Positions 34,901-46,931 of a stretch of DNA of 64,000 nt are shown piece after piece. Every line of letters begins with the position of its first letter. The first letter of the stretch is position 1. The notes below the pieces were generated by a model, which worked only from the letters and a program-made list of their open reading frames with translations, ran no database searches and had not been told where the DNA came from. The position numbers were made by a program, and so were the translations under genes. This stretch comes from Pseudofabraea citricarpa. Its lineage: Eukaryota > Ascomycota > Leotiomycetes > Helotiales > Dermateaceae. The DNA is taken from assembly GCA_029641185.1 (NCBI GenBank), contig JAPWGK010000002.1, positions 3,286,001 to 3,350,000 on the forward strand, given 5' to 3'.

Positions 34901-35072
34901 GCCCTGCTTTAAGCCAGAGACCATCCAGCATTTTAAGGACAGGTTTGTTTTGGAGAAGAGTGAACGCGAGGCTGCAGAATTTATGAAAGGACTGATCAGT
35001 AAGAGTTATGGAAGTTATTCCACAGGCGTTTATGATCAATTCCAGCTGATGACGAACGGTATTCCTTACTAG
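28918..35072 (+). CDS. STT4: Phosphatidylinositol 4-kinase III alpha (STT4)
   Basis: Eight exons, 28918-28925, 28979-29168, 29223-30839, 30889-32588, 32635-33232, 33286-33492, 33541-33828 and 33879-35072, give 1933 residues, close to the 1900 of yeast Stt4. All joins keep frame. The first exon has only 8 bases (ATG GAT TC) and gives MDSRSRNIRRN. The protein makes PI4P at the plasma membrane. The first ~1300 residues are alpha-helical solenoid; a PI-kinase helical (PIK) domain follows (about 1370-1530); the kinase domain is at about 1640-1933 with the ATP-contact Lys in IFKVGDDCRQD (about 1681), the catalytic loop DRHNGN at 1788-1793 and the DFG of HIDFGF at about 1806. The C-terminus is the usual short helix ending in a bulky residue. 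Housekeeping gene, divergent from PRE7. Confidence 0.93.
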
Positions 35073-35467
35073 TCATTTTTTACCTGTAGCATTAATTTGT
35101 ATCTAACGTTACTCTTTGTAAAAGACTTATATTTCACCTTATCGAGAATCAGATTCTTGTCTTATATCTGAACTATTTATTAGTCGCATCGCTAAAAATC
35201 TGAATGTTAGAGGTCCCCTGGGTTTAAGGTTTGAGAAGGGAGGTCTAGACCAAACATCGTCATGGCGTGTCAGCCACTACTCGTTAGTCCATCACTAAAC
35301 TAGCTCTCGATTTAACATCATTCCGGTGTCTCCTGACTTCCTGGACCAGTTGTCCGTATTCAATAGCGGTGTTTACTTTGCTTACGACTCCTCATCGTCG
35401 CCTCTATCCACCCGTCGCTAGACATCCACACATAGTAGATGGCTCGTGGCACTCCCTATCCTTAGTC
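35073..35467. other. Intergenic, promoter of the histidine kinase gene
   Basis: Short AT-rich spacer between STT4 and the histidine kinase gene. An open frame begins at the GTG at 35369, but the family start is the ATG at 35468. Confidence 0.5.
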
Positions 35468-38341
35468 ATGCCATCACCTGCTAACCTTGATTCGAATGCC
35501 ATGTTGCGGGGAGTCGCCAGTCCTGCTCTGGTGCTCTCTTCTACGGGCATAGCTATTGCTGCGAATAATGGAATGGGCAGGTTGCTTGATCTGGGCTATG
35601 ATGCGGCAAAATCAATACTCGGTGCTCATGTGTCAGAACTAGGGATAGCTCTTGTGCCAACAGGAAACCCAGAGTTGCGGGACTGGGTAACCCTCGTCGG
35701 GTCGTTGAACGCCCTGGTGTTAGAAAGAAAGCTGCCTGCACAGCTTGAATTTCCTCCTTGTGATATCGAAGATCCTGGAGAAGTTACCACTGACTTCTGG
35801 GAGACTGAAGAGATCTTGGAGTGTATTCGGGAGATGCAGGTTATTGTTCTCCATAAGCGAACACTTTTCCAACAACCACGAACACGCCGAGGCGTAATAA
35901 AGGCTCACTTACAAATACACTCCAGAATGTATAACAGAGAGACCCTCCATGTCTTGGAGTTCAGGAAGCCACCACCTGTTATTGTGGATCGTGGTGTAGA
36001 AATGAACTCGCATGTACCTGAAGTTAAGATACCTTGGCTAGAGTCCGAAGATCCTGGCCCAGATTTCTCCAATAAGGATGATCGTCCTCCCAGGCAAGAT
36101 TTACATCAGATGGTATCGAGGTTGATCCCACATATTATTGGTGTACTCGATACTCAGGGACAGGTTATATTTTTCTCTCCTAGTTGGTTTGACTATACCG
36201 GACTGAGTGAAAGTCAATCTATGGGAACAGGCTGGTCGCAGGTCATTCATCCAGATGACTTGGAGGGAGCTATAACGACTTGGTCTGGGGTCCTGGAAAA
36301 AGGACTAGAAGATTATACCTGGGAGTGCAGATATCGCAAATACGACGGCACTTACAGTTACTTCCTTATTCGTGCTCAACCAGTCAAAGACCAAGAGGGA
36401 ACGGTGCTACGATGGCTAGCAAGCATGATTGACATAAACTCACTTGTCCTGGCTAGGATAGAGTCTGCTCGTCGAACGGATGCAATTCTAAAGGTTTTAG
36501 CATTTGCAGACGTCAGCTTGTGGGCAATCGATCAAGAAAGATCAGTAACTTTACTCAGTGGTGCTTTGAACTGGGACATCGATTCCATCGCTCGAAATGG
36601 AAAATCAAACGGAAACGAGACTGATGTGATGAAACAACTGCAGAGTATTCTTGATGGCGAAGTACCAATTGTCATTCTTGAGCATGAGAGTGATGGTAGA
36701 TGCTATCGGACGAGGTGCGTTGCGGATGTCGAGCACGATTCAACAAGCAGTGATGATCGAACCATAATCAGAGCTGTGCTAGGGTTGACTATAGATGTGA
36801 CAGATGTCAAGGCTGCTGCTCAGCTACAGATTGAAAATGAAAGGTTACTCTCAAGAGAAAATGCCGCTATGGAGTCTAGTAAACTCAAAAGCCGATTTCT
36901 TGCTAATGTAAGGCAAACTAATCTCCTGTCTCTGGTCCCTATTTCTCTCGGCTGACTGGTAGCAGATGTCGCATGAGATCAGAACTCCTATAGCAGGAAT
37001 ACTTGGACTAAATGATCTCCTTCTCGATACACAATTGGATGAAGAGCAGAAAGATCTTTCTCTCGGTGTACATAATACAGCAGACTTTCTGCTAACACTG
37101 GTCAATGATGTTTTGGATTTTTCCAAGATCGAGTCAGGGCATATGGATATAGAGTCTGTGCCTTTCAAGGTATCGGATCTGATTGATAATATCCAGAAGA
37201 TTCTGGGTTTTCATGCCAATGAGAAAGGTCTGACCTTGGAGTATCACAAAAACTTTGACGAGAATCAGTACTTGCTTGGAGACCCTGGGCGCATTCAGCA
37301 AGTACTTATCAATTTATTGAGTAACAGCATCAAGTTTACACATAGTGGGTCTGTATCATTGACGGTATCGCCTAAACTAGCTGACGTTGCTGATATGCCA
37401 AAAACACATTCGTCATCTCTTACTCTCGAGTTTGTTGTGGAGGATACCGGGGTTGGTGTTGATGTCGAGACGATACCAAAACTTTTTCTGCCTTTCAATC
37501 AAGGAGACTCTTCTACGGCTCGATTACATGGTGGAAGTGGACTTGGTCTTAATATAAGTCAGCAACTCGTGCAACTCATGGGTGGTCAGATTTGTCTAAA
37601 TGCGCGAGAATCCGGTGGCACTCAAGTAGCCTTTTACATACCATTTCTAATGCCACAAAAGGGCTTCAGGCCGCGTATGAGCCTATCTCTAAGCAAATCA
37701 ACACACGAGACTCCTGGTGTGTTATCGACCATCATCGGCAATGTGTCAGTCCAAACTCCAGATGGTACAGTCTCTGGATTCTCTCTAGAAAGCCCAGGCA
37801 GGCAGACTCCACTTCCTAATATGCCTAGCACAAAAGAGCCCCCTTGGGTTCTAGTAGTTGAAGATAAGTTAGTTTCGCCCGAGACAATTACGATATCACA
37901 GAGCTGACTTGGAGCATCATCAGCCCAGTAAATCAGAAAGTCGCGGTCAAAACGCTTTGTAACCTGGGTTATAATGCCAACGCTGTTTGGAATGGTTCCG
38001 AAAGTCTGTCTTACCTTGGGGATCTCAGCAATCCACGCCCGGACATCATCCTTATGGATTGCCAGATGCCAGTCATGGAGTAAGCTCCCTTGTCATTATA
38101 CACATCTTTTAGATCCTAACCAAAATACAGTGGTTACGAAGCAACGTCTATCATACGGCATGACCATACTCGGTTCAATGAAGATATACGAAAAATTCCT
38201 ATCATTGCCATGACAGCAAGTGCTATCAAGGGGGATCGAGAGCGATGCGAGGCAGCCGGTATGAGTGATTACATGAGTAAGCCTGTGGTAAGGAGTGTTC
38301 TAGAATCCATGCTTGCTAAATGGGTACATCGCGAAGGATAA
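35468..38341 (+). CDS. PAS-containing hybrid histidine kinase
   Basis: Four exons, 35468-36907, 36966-37867, 37924-38079 and 38131-38341, give 902 residues. No membrane segment, so a soluble sensor. A PAS fold is at about 212-325 ([16 protein letters not shown]...[28 protein letters not shown]); residues 15-100 may form another PAS-like fold. The dimerisation/phosphoacceptor motif [11 protein letters not shown] places His at 483. The ATPase has the N box [13 protein letters not shown]1 VEDTGVGV and G2 [10 protein letters not shown]. The receiver begins VLVVEDNPVNQKV (joined across intron 2), with phosphoacceptor Asp at about 826 in [11 protein letters not shown] (joined across intron 3) and the TAS and SKP motifs later. 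It should feed a His-Asp phosphorelay via Ypd1 to the MAPK pathway or Skn7. Its class among fungal hybrid kinases cannot be decided here. Confidence 0.92.
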
Positions 38342-39046
38342 TCAATTGCCTCCAGTCAGTGGTGTTAGCGCAGCTTCACCTTCACCAGCGGAAATTGAGA
38401 CCAAAAACCGTTTGAAAATATTGTTTTTGAGCTCTTAGCTGATTTGAGTGAACAAATGTTAAACTTGTGACCCCGAGTCCTTTTGAGATGCCCCTGGGTT
38501 TTTAGTATCCGCATGCAAATTATTTCAGACCCCAAGAATTACTTCCAAGACTGTTTATGACAAGAGTGTGTAAGGGATATATGTTCCATCTGAAACTAAA
38601 TCGCTGGCAGGGTTAACGAAAAGAGCTTCTCTGGTCTGGCAGTTCAGGTCTTACTTTTAATTATATTTTCCACCCTCCATAAATTACTCTCCCCAGCATT
38701 TCGCAGCATACCTAGATTCGATGGGACAAAAATGGCTTAGATGTTACCCAGAAATGTTGTCTTCATCTAGCTGTACATGTTGCAATTAAATTCATGTCAC
38801 CCCTGCTGATACGATATACTAATGGGTCTTGGAAAGCAACGATTACATTTGAATTTCTGTCTGTATCAATGAAAACCATACAACAGCGTAAAAAGAAGGT
38901 TGGTCGGAGATCAATGTTTACTACTCAGTAATATTCAGGGGAATTCGCAATGTTGCTATGAAATGAATTGTTCGTCCATAGCAAGATTTTATGTTCCTGG
39001 TCAACTCCTTTTCACCAAGGTCACACCCAAACTCCCTGATGGCCAT
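38342..39046. other. AT-rich spacer between converging genes
   Basis: 3' flanks of the histidine kinase gene and of the minus-strand Cys-rich gene. No supported gene. Confidence 0.5.
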
Positions 39047-40378
39047 TCACAATCCTCTATTGATCACAAGTTGCGCACGGGCTGCCTCCAACATCTCTTT
39101 AGCCTCAGCGTCCTTTCCCTGGCTTCTTAAATTCAGGATATGTGGATTCTGGTCCCAAGTATGTTGCATCTCGTGTTCCAATGCTCTCTCCTTGGCAAGT
39201 CTCTCTTCCTCCCGGTTGTTCTTTACCATGGCCTCAATGAGCTCGTCGAGAGTAACACCTGATTGGGTTTCACATGTCTCTGGTGCCTGTATTTTTGTTT
39301 CCATTGCCTCGGGCATGTACATGGACCCATCCTCGTCGTGAAGATGGACTCGTCTTCCTCGTTCCTCCTTTCTCGCTCCGTCCCTGTACAGCATGGCTGC
39401 TTTGGCTTCTTTCCGATGATATAGCAATAAATCATCGTCATCTGTCTCGTCGGTCTCCTCCAATCCTTGACGTACTCGAAGGTTGTCTGCGCCTCTGACA
39501 TACAACAGGTCCCCGAGATGAGTTTTGGTTTTTCGTGAACTCGAGTCATCTCCAGCTTTGGACGGTGCCCTTCTGCTTGTGGATTTGGCACTTATTCGGG
39601 TAGACTTCCTCGTGGGTAAAACGCCTCCCTGCTTTCGATTACTAGGGGTCCAGTTGACCAGTGCCCCATCAGTCGTGTGTACTCCATCACTTGAATCAAG
39701 GAGGCATTCCTCGCACCATTGCATGTTGCATTTCTGGCAGCGTTGTAAAACAGAAGAGTTGCGCTTGTTGCATGAATCGCATTTTGCTGTATGAATCTGG
39801 ATAGCGTCCCATGTATTATGAATATGACTCGCATGCTTTGCGTATGTGGATAGTTTGTCTAGTGTATTCAGGAGACATCCTGCAGAAAATGATGTAGTAG
39901 AAGAGGTATCCAACTTACTAGGCGGAGTTGCAGGGGCGGACAACTGGAGCTCGTCCATCTTACCTTGATGAACCACAATGGCATTGACTTTGTCTACGAT
40001 CTTGCGTGTAACTGGTGGCTCGCGTTGCTGGGAGTCGCGCTGGTCTTCGGCACTTGTAGGCATTGGTTGTATTGACTCCATGCTTGGCTTCTTTTGCAAA
40101 TCAGACATCGGCGTGCTTGGGGGTGATTGACAACCGCTCAGGCGCTCTAGACTTCCTGATGCCATTGTTGTGGATCTTTCTGCGCTCAGAGGGAAGAATA
40201 TAGGTAAACCATGGGATGACTTCAAGTCAGCAGTACGCTCCGGGCTCTCGATCAAACCCCGTATGGCAGGACAATCCTCAGGGGAGGGGGCGTTGGATCT
40301 AGGTGTAGCCTTATCGGCGAGTGATGTTGAACTTTGTGATGGTGTGGTGGCAGGAATGGTTCCTGGTAACTTGCCCAT
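39047..40378 (-). CDS. Cys-rich zinc-finger-like protein, unknown function
   Basis: Intronless, 443 residues. I do not recognise a named family. The N-terminal ~180 residues are Ser/Pro/Thr-rich and disordered. In the middle a compact cluster of seven Cys (CDSCNKRNSSVLQRCQKCNMQWCEECLLD, here named by its key spacing C-x2-C-x11-C-x2-C-x4-C-x2-C) looks like a zinc-binding site of the kind seen in small treble-clef/RING-like folds. Basic RRAPSKAG-like and acidic LEETDETDDDD patches follow, and the C-terminus is a charged amphipathic helix (NREEERLAKERALEHEMQ). A nuclear regulatory role is plausible because of the zinc site and the low-complexity arms, but it is not shown. Its start is 1 kb from the next repeat-free spacer. 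Confidence 0.75.
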   Translation of the reverse strand: MGKLPGTIPATTPSQSSTSLADKATPRSNAPSPEDCPAIRGLIESPERTADLKSSHGLPIFFPLSAERSTTMASGSLERLSGCQSPPSTPMSDLQKKPSMESIQPMPTSAEDQRDSQQREPPVTRKIVDKVNAIVVHQGKMDELQLSAPATPPSKLDTSSTTSFSAGCLLNTLDKLSTYAKHASHIHNTWDAIQIHTAKCDSCNKRNSSVLQRCQKCNMQWCEECLLDSSDGVHTTDGALVNWTPSNRKQGGVLPTRKSTRISAKSTSRRAPSKAGDDSSSRKTKTHLGDLLYVRGADNLRVRQGLEETDETDDDDLLLYHRKEAKAAMLYRDGARKEERGRRVHLHDEDGSMYMPEAMETKIQAPETCETQSGVTLDELIEAMVKNNREEERLAKERALEHEMQHTWDQNPHILNLRSQGKDAEAKEMLEAARAQLVINRGL

Positions 40379-41851
40379 TGTGGGTATGTGCTGAAGGCCC
40401 TATTCGTCTTGGTCGCGCTGTTTTACGAGAGAAAGATTTACAGTGTTTGGTTTGAGAGAGGTTGCTGCAGGTAATGGTCAGTCGCGTCGTTGATGTTTGG
40501 GCATAACTTCGTTTTGTTGTGGTTTGGGCTTCGTCCAGAGGGTGCTGAAAGACACTCGAGACTATCCTTATTCAGACTCCCTCGATCTTAACCCTGCTCT
40601 CGAACGCTCAAGAAGAAGAAGACACGGAGGAAATAAAATGCTAGATCCGTGGTTCTTGGTCTTTTGGTATTGACGAAAGCCGCAAAGATGTTCGGTCATT
40701 TAGTCTTACATGTTTTATATCATAATTCAAAATCCAGCACATATGTATTTAGTGAATCAGAATCAAGTAACCTTTCCCTAGTACTAATAGCCACTTGCAT
40801 GCCAGATAGGTCCAGGGAAGCGGGTGAATCATAAGTATATCAGAAGCGCCCCCCGTCTGATGGTTCCACTTATAATTTTTGCGGGCCCCTTATCTAGGGC
40901 AATGTGGAACAGGAGCCATCTAATTCCTCTTGGGGTCTAAGTTGTTTATTGAAAGAGTAAACTTTTCTCGTTAGGTAAAAGTACTGCTCTGAATTTACCT
41001 CAGCTACCTTGGTAGTTACAAATTACTTTCACTCTAACCTTGAGGATTTCAGATAGCGTTTCTAGGAAAGACACGATATAGAAATATGAGAAAGAATGTA
41101 CTTAAGAGGTTGTGCATTATTTTTAACCATCCGAGTATCTTCCTTCCGCCATGTGATATGGATAGCAGCACATAGCAAAAGAAAGATTGGCTGGCCTCCT
41201 TGAACAAGAATAACTGGTCCACCAAACTCGCTTATTCCACACATATCACTTATATTTCTCTAGATTGATTAAAGTGTGCCTTCATAGCTTTCTCGCTTAA
41301 GTATTTGCACTCATATTTCGCGAGCATGCAACGGAACTCAATTTTCAAATCAGTTATAGTTGCTAGTCTCAACATGTTACTTTCAATTTTTGGCTGAATT
41401 TCACCGTGTGTAAGTCGTCACACCTACCACTCACCTGCCACTCACTAAGCATCCAATAATTTCAAGCCTTGAAAAAGCTGGGGTTTACGGATGTCCAAGG
41501 ATCCAGCCAATATTCACTGGGCTTATCGGGGCAGTCTTTTTAGGGAAATACGTCTATCAACTTCCTGGTATTTTTGATTCAATTGCCACAAACAGTGGTA
41601 GTTCACGCTGTGAGACTATGGTGGATCATATGTTGTTCAGTAGGGCAGGCTTCAAAGCATAGGCAGTCGTTAGATTGTATGGCATACAATGACTCAGCAC
41701 GAATTATATTGTTAAATGGAGGTTCGTTCAAGAAACACCTGTGAGGCGAGGCGTGTCCTAGCTTGTTGATGATATTATATGCCGGTATTACCTACGTAGG
41801 AGAGCGCCGAGATAGTAATAATTCATAGTGGTTATTCCACAGTTCCTGGCA
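40379..41851. other. AT-rich gene-free segment
   Basis: Promoter of the Cys-rich gene at the left. No supported gene; the segment is AT-rich and shows no long open frame. Confidence 0.5.
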
Positions 41852-42052
41852 TCATTTGATGCTGTACCAAAATATCTGTGGATATGTGAGCCAACAGTAA
41901 TAAATAATAGACCCGATAAGTAGTGCGAATATGAGGGGGATAGATAGTATGAGGGAAATGACGACTAATGATCCCATAGTTTGCTTCCACGGCGTGATTA
42001 AATAGGCGTCCTTGTACCCCGTATCAGGCAACGAATTCCCTTGAAAAGCATT
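41852..42052 (-). CDS. Possible orphan exon with a transmembrane helix
   Basis: A minus-strand frame from a CACCACAG|AATGCT acceptor at 42052 to a TGA at 41854-41852 reads as a membrane protein tail: NSLPDTGYKDAYLITPWKQ, then a hydrophobic helix (SLVVISLILSIPLIFALLIG) and a Tyr/Trp-rich end. The composition is protein-like, but no start or upstream exon was found. It may be the last exon of the adjacent minus-strand membrane gene by alternative splicing, or the remnant of a separate gene. Confidence 0.35.
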   Translation of the reverse strand, partial: NAFQGNSLPDTGYKDAYLITPWKQTMGSLVVISLILSIPLIFALLIGSIIYYCWLTYPQIFWYSIK

Positions 42053-42397
42053 CTGTGGTGGTCACTACCTAGTGCATCTTACTTTGACTATATCTTCTTC
42101 ATGCATACTTCTTACAGCATTGGAAACGTAGATATATTTGCCACAATTATTCAAGATAGAGCTATCCCAGACCCAAGACTTCCAGACCCAAGACTCCCAG
42201 GCCTTCTAGAAGATCCAAATGCCTTGGTAGGTCTGTCAACGGTCAAATTTTAGATCGACTTTTGGTGCTATTCCAATCATAATCTATATAACATTTGGAG
42301 GAACACTTTTATTCCGGTTCAGCAAAAGATCTAAGGCACTCATTCTCAAGGAATGAAGTTTATGCCTCTGAGGTTGGTCCACCTCTAGTGTCTTGCC
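42053..42397. other. Spacer with a 15-bp tandem repeat
   Basis: Lies between the possible orphan exon and the small membrane protein gene. A 15-base unit (CCAGACCCAAGACTT) is repeated twice in tandem at 42167-42196. Open frames on the plus strand cross it but have no family content. Confidence 0.4.
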
Positions 42398-43136
42398 TTA
42401 GCACCTTGATGGTGAATTCAAAGGTAATTTGGCCTGCAGGGAACCGCCAAGGGAGCGGTCTTGTCCAAGAGCGACTCTTATAAGCCGTAATAGTTCGTAG
42501 AATGAACAACACAAAGTGAGCAAGACTGTTCTAAAGTCAGCCATTATACACGCAGCTACGCTGACCACTGAGTAAACGGACCCAAGGATCGAGCAGCCAA
42601 TAAAACATAGAACAATCATGCTCTGGAATGCAAGTTTCCAGCGTGTACACTCAGTTGATGTTGGACCACTGCACCAATACTGACCTTGCCAATTGTTCGA
42701 CGAAAGGCTTACGAGTGCAGCAACGGAAAAACATGCCAAGAGAATATCCAGAAGTACATTGAATCCTATTGGCAGCCGATAACGAAGATTCACAATTGCA
42801 GAAATGAAAACTGATAGAGTCTAATATTCCATAAGGTTAATATATCAACTACGTTGGAATAATTGCACGCACAAATAGCCCAGCGCCGTATAGCGCATCA
42901 ACTGTACTATAGTAGTAGCCATGAAAGGGGCTGACGGACAAGAGAACAAATGTCGCGAAGAGGACGAAGAGGGTCAGATATGAGTCGCCCAAGATAATGA
43001 TGTTAATCGTTCTGATTGCTCGTGCGAAATGAGCTGATGATTGGACTGGGTTGTCTTCAGTTGCTTCAACTGCTTCATCGGCTTGTGGCACATCCCTCGT
43101 TAAAAGTGATGTTGTCTCGGTGGCTGATTCTGACAT
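42398..43136 (-). CDS. Small membrane protein with four hydrophobic segments
   Basis: Two exons, 43136-42873 and 42820-42398, give 228 residues. The 52-bp intron (GTGCGT donor, TATTAG acceptor) is the only one that keeps both frames in register. The N-terminus is acidic and Ser/Thr-rich; hydrophobic stretches are around residues 49-70, 80-100, 108-128 and 150-175, the last holding FQSMIVLCFIGCSILGSVYSVV. Several Cys are in the C-terminal half. No recognised domain. The C-terminal ~25 residues (LGQDRSLGGSLQAKLPLNS) may be an artefact if the gene continues by another splice into the possible exon further downstream. Confidence 0.6.
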
Positions 43137-43731
43137 TTTTGTTCTTGTATATCTATGATTTCTTGGACCTGTGACTGAAAATAATGGAGCTTTAAAGACG
43201 GTGGGGCTGCTGCCTGCTACCTGCTGCCTGCTTTAAACTTTGCTTGAGGTAAATTTGCCAAGGAGGCACAGCAGAACACGTTAATTTCATCAGCAGCCAC
43301 CAACAACACCCTGCAGCCTAGCCACTGTAGATTTCCTTTTCGAGCACGGTTGGGTTTCAGGAAGCTATCCGTGCTGCCTAATATGTGGCTTTTTTTGTGG
43401 CACAATCTAGTAATTCCTAGCCTAGGCTGGCTCGCTGGATATATAGTCACCATTTTCAATCATTTAGCCTCAACGCATATAATTCGGTTTATATGCATCA
43501 CGGTTCGCAAGTGCCGTAAAGTGACTAGCATGGTAAGAGCCACCGCCTGTTTCCGAGCTAGACAGACAAATCTCATGTTATCCACCTAGTTTATCAAGCT
43601 CGGTAAAGACGAATATCGCAAGCATCTACTAGCTAAACTTAATGGAATTCTCAAGTATATACATCGTATGTTTGACATAGTTATTCGTTCTCAATGCTAA
43701 ATCGAATCTCGATTGGCATCTTCCTCTTAGT
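43137..43731. other. Spacer between two minus-strand genes
   Basis: Promoter of the small membrane protein gene and 3' flank of the permease gene. No supported gene. Confidence 0.5.
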
Positions 43732-45942
43732 TCAACCGAGAACACTTCGGGTAATTCTTTTCCTCAGAGATAACTTTTCAGGTGGGTTTATTGCCCGCTC
43801 TTCTGCCTTCACCTTATTATCTTGGTCGAACCATGCTGCCGCTGTGAAGTCCATTTCCTTGGCCCTCACAATCTTCGTCTTAAACCAGAACTAAATCACG
43901 CGTCTCGTTAGTTGAAATTCCTGTTCTTTTCACCACTTAGGTACCTAGGTAGATGATGCGACCTACCTTATACGCAAAGTAATCGAAAACAAAAAGCGGT
44001 GCTGCTAGATACGAGGAGAAGAAATATGATGCGGATGATTGCTGTCCTCCTAGGGGTGAAATGGAAAGGTAGAACTGGGCGGCAAGGATAATAAAGATAA
44101 GAACCAATCCTATGTATTGGAGATACGGTGCAAGTGGTGCACGAAATGGAAGGGTGTTGGTAGAGATGCCTTGGGCTTTAAGTCCACGACGGAATCGGAT
44201 AAAGTTAAAGTAGACATTTGCGTACTGGATAAAGCCCGAGATTCCGACCTTTTATAATCTTAATTAGCAATACAATATAGATGTGGCTAGATTCACTTAC
44301 CATAGAGGTAAACCAGTTATATACCACAACCCCGGTGTTATTACAGTTAAGATAACACAGACCACCACCAATCAGAGTACTAATAAACATTGAAGCAACA
44401 GGCCTGCCTTTCTTATCTTTCTTTGCAAAAAAAGGGTGGATGAGTTTCAGATCCGATAAGCCGGTCAAACAACGGCTTGCAATGTAGATACTAGTAATAC
44501 CACAGCTCATGACAGTTACAAAAATGAGTGCATTCAGAAGATGGGCAAGCGGCATAACTCCTGCGCGTTTAATGGCAATAACAAAAGGGCTTGCAAGTGT
44601 GCCAGATTGATTGACCAGATCGGGATCGGTATAAGGGACACACATCCCAACGAGCCATATATTGAGGACAAAGAAAGCAGCCATGCGCCAGAAAAGAGGT
44701 GCAATGGTCGCTTTCACAGTCTCGCGAGGCTCCTTGGCCTCTCCCGCTATAATAGCGATGTAGTCACCTAACACGAGTATTAGTAAAAACCAGAATTTCT
44801 TGATTGAATAGATAAAGAAGTACCTCCACCAAAGCTGAAGGCTGCTTGTATAAAAGCCGCACATATGCCTTTCAGTCCATTGTTAAATGAGCCTGGATTC
44901 TTCCAATAGGTGAATATTATTGGACCATTAGTTGCTGCTATCCCTCCACTTGTCATAATAAACATGAATATTATCATGCCTACGATAGTGATACACTTCA
45001 TGATAGACTACAAGGTACGAAGATTAGCGAATGACCTTTCAGAAAATAAGATGTTCAAATGAAGACATGTTCATACCATGACGACCTCAATGTGGCCATA
45101 TATTTTGATCTCAAATATGTTGGCAAATATAATCACAACTAGTATGATAGTAATCCACCCAGCGAGAGGAATTATATCGGTAGCTGGCCAAAACCTCAGA
45201 ACATTTATTGCCGCCGTAATCTCGGCAGGGATCTTTGTATGTCAGTAGGTCATAAACTGAAGCATGGAGAATGTTAGAAGCATACAATCATAACCCAGTT
45301 GAACCAGTAATTTATCCCATTCGCAAAGCCTGGCGATACTGTAAGTTGGCTCTAAAATCAGATATTTATGAACGTACCAAGAGCTGGATCAACATATTCC
45401 ATAGACTGTCGGCTGCAGACGAGTTAGTCTCTTAATCCTCTGTAAGTGCATATATTTACATACATAAATCCTCCATGGATAGGTTTGTATGCTGTCTTGA
45501 AGATGGTTAGAGTTATCTCGTCAACTGGGATCGTGAATGGTTACCATTTCTCCAATTGAAATGAACATAAGGTAGACAATCGCTCTAGATTTTATCAGCA
45601 AATGCCATGTTAAATCTCATCGGATTCTTACGCCATGGTAGTATATGTTATGGCGATTCCAGCAGGCCCAGCTCGTGCTAAAGCTGAGCCAGTACCAATC
45701 CAAAGTCCGGTCCCAATACCCGCACCTTGTGACAATATAAGAGAAGCTCGGAGGTGTGTTAAATGTGTGTGTAGGAGTAGCAGCTTACCGAAACTCATCA
45801 TCATTATCTGCCGACGAGAGAGTGATCTTTGGAATCCTGCATCATCATGGTGTAGTGCGTTAATCGATTCAACAGAGCCGACCAGTTCAACATCGTCCGG
45901 ATTTATAGCTGCGTGTGCATTGGCCTTCTTTTCGAAATCCAT
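43732..45942 (-). CDS. Amino acid permease (AAT family)
   Basis: Eleven exons give 551 residues: about 45942-45789, 45725-45632, 45584-45545, 45495-45464, 45412-45378, 45338-45286, 45232-45077, 45007-44824, 44767-44301, 44248-43967 and 43890-43732. Five exons between 45584 and 45286 are only 32-53 bases long. The result is a 12-helix amino acid/H+ symporter of the plasma membrane: substrate-site motif GAGIGTGLWIGTG in TM1, AIVYLMFISIGEM in TM2, GGFIRQSMEYVDPAL between TM2 and TM3, WFNWVMI in TM3, then SFGGGDYIAIIAGEAKEPRETV in TM6 (in part), and the C-terminal ANVYFNFIRFRRGLKAQG. Substrate specificity cannot be read from this. Gene dense in introns compared with neighbours. It sits at the left of a possible catabolic cluster and points toward it. 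Confidence 0.87.
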
Positions 45943-46931
45943 ACCGGTGGGTAGAGGTAAATTCTCTGATAAAGCGCAAATGATTTCAAAATAGAGACAG
46001 TGGTCAACAATCCCGAGGGTTCAAGAATCGATTTGGATTATAAAAATGCCCACGAGTTGCTTTTTATTCAAAGACCACTAGGGTGATGTGTGCTATCTAT
46101 CAGCCGGAGTTAACTTGTGTTGAAGTTTTGTGAACGCCGCATACATCCGAAGCAGATAAGAACTGTGGATTAAGGGTAAAATAAACTCTCTTATGGTCTA
46201 CTAGCCATTACCTGGGCACTTACTTATCTTCAGCAGGCTGCTTAGATCACCGCCAATGGCGCTGTCCCAAAGAGTGCTAGTACCAATGTCAAAGGTGGGG
46301 AGCATTAGATGATGACTGGCTTAAAATCGAACAAGCTTCATAGTAAGAAACTAGAAATAACGCTAGCAGCACTGTAGAGTTCTCACTTCTAATCGGAACT
46401 CGAGATTTTGGCTGCTGTATATCACATTGCGCTTGGGTTGGACTACTACAAATATTGTCGCTAAGCTGACAAGTTGGTCCAGGATGCTACCAGCTTACTT
46501 CGAGATTGATGTATTTGAGATTTTGGGCAAGCTGGCAAGAGAAACCGACACAAGAAGCCATGAAATCTTAGATGGTCTTAAATACATGAGTGATTATTGA
46601 CAATATAGCCTGTAGAACCTAGAGGCATCAACAATAGCATCTACTAGAAGAGAATAGTTTCTGATGACAAAAGGATAAGTTCATGTATAAAACGATAGAA
46701 GTAACGGTTCTATTGATAGTAGAAAGTCGTTGGATGATTAAAGGCATTTGGTGACAGAAATCATCAGTTTGATAAGAGCGAATCCTGATAACCAGCCTCA
46801 TAGGACGTCTCTTGTAGGTTGTAGACTCGCGTGTTATAATCATTCACATTTTGATTGATACTATGAAACCTCAAGGTGAAAAAATTGACGGTCAGCACTC
46901 CAATATTTTCCAGCCGACTTTCGAAATACAA
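45943..46931. other. Permease promoter and spacer
   Basis: About 1 kb of AT-rich DNA between the permease start and the stop of the dehalogenase-like gene, both on the minus strand. No gene seen. Confidence 0.5.
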
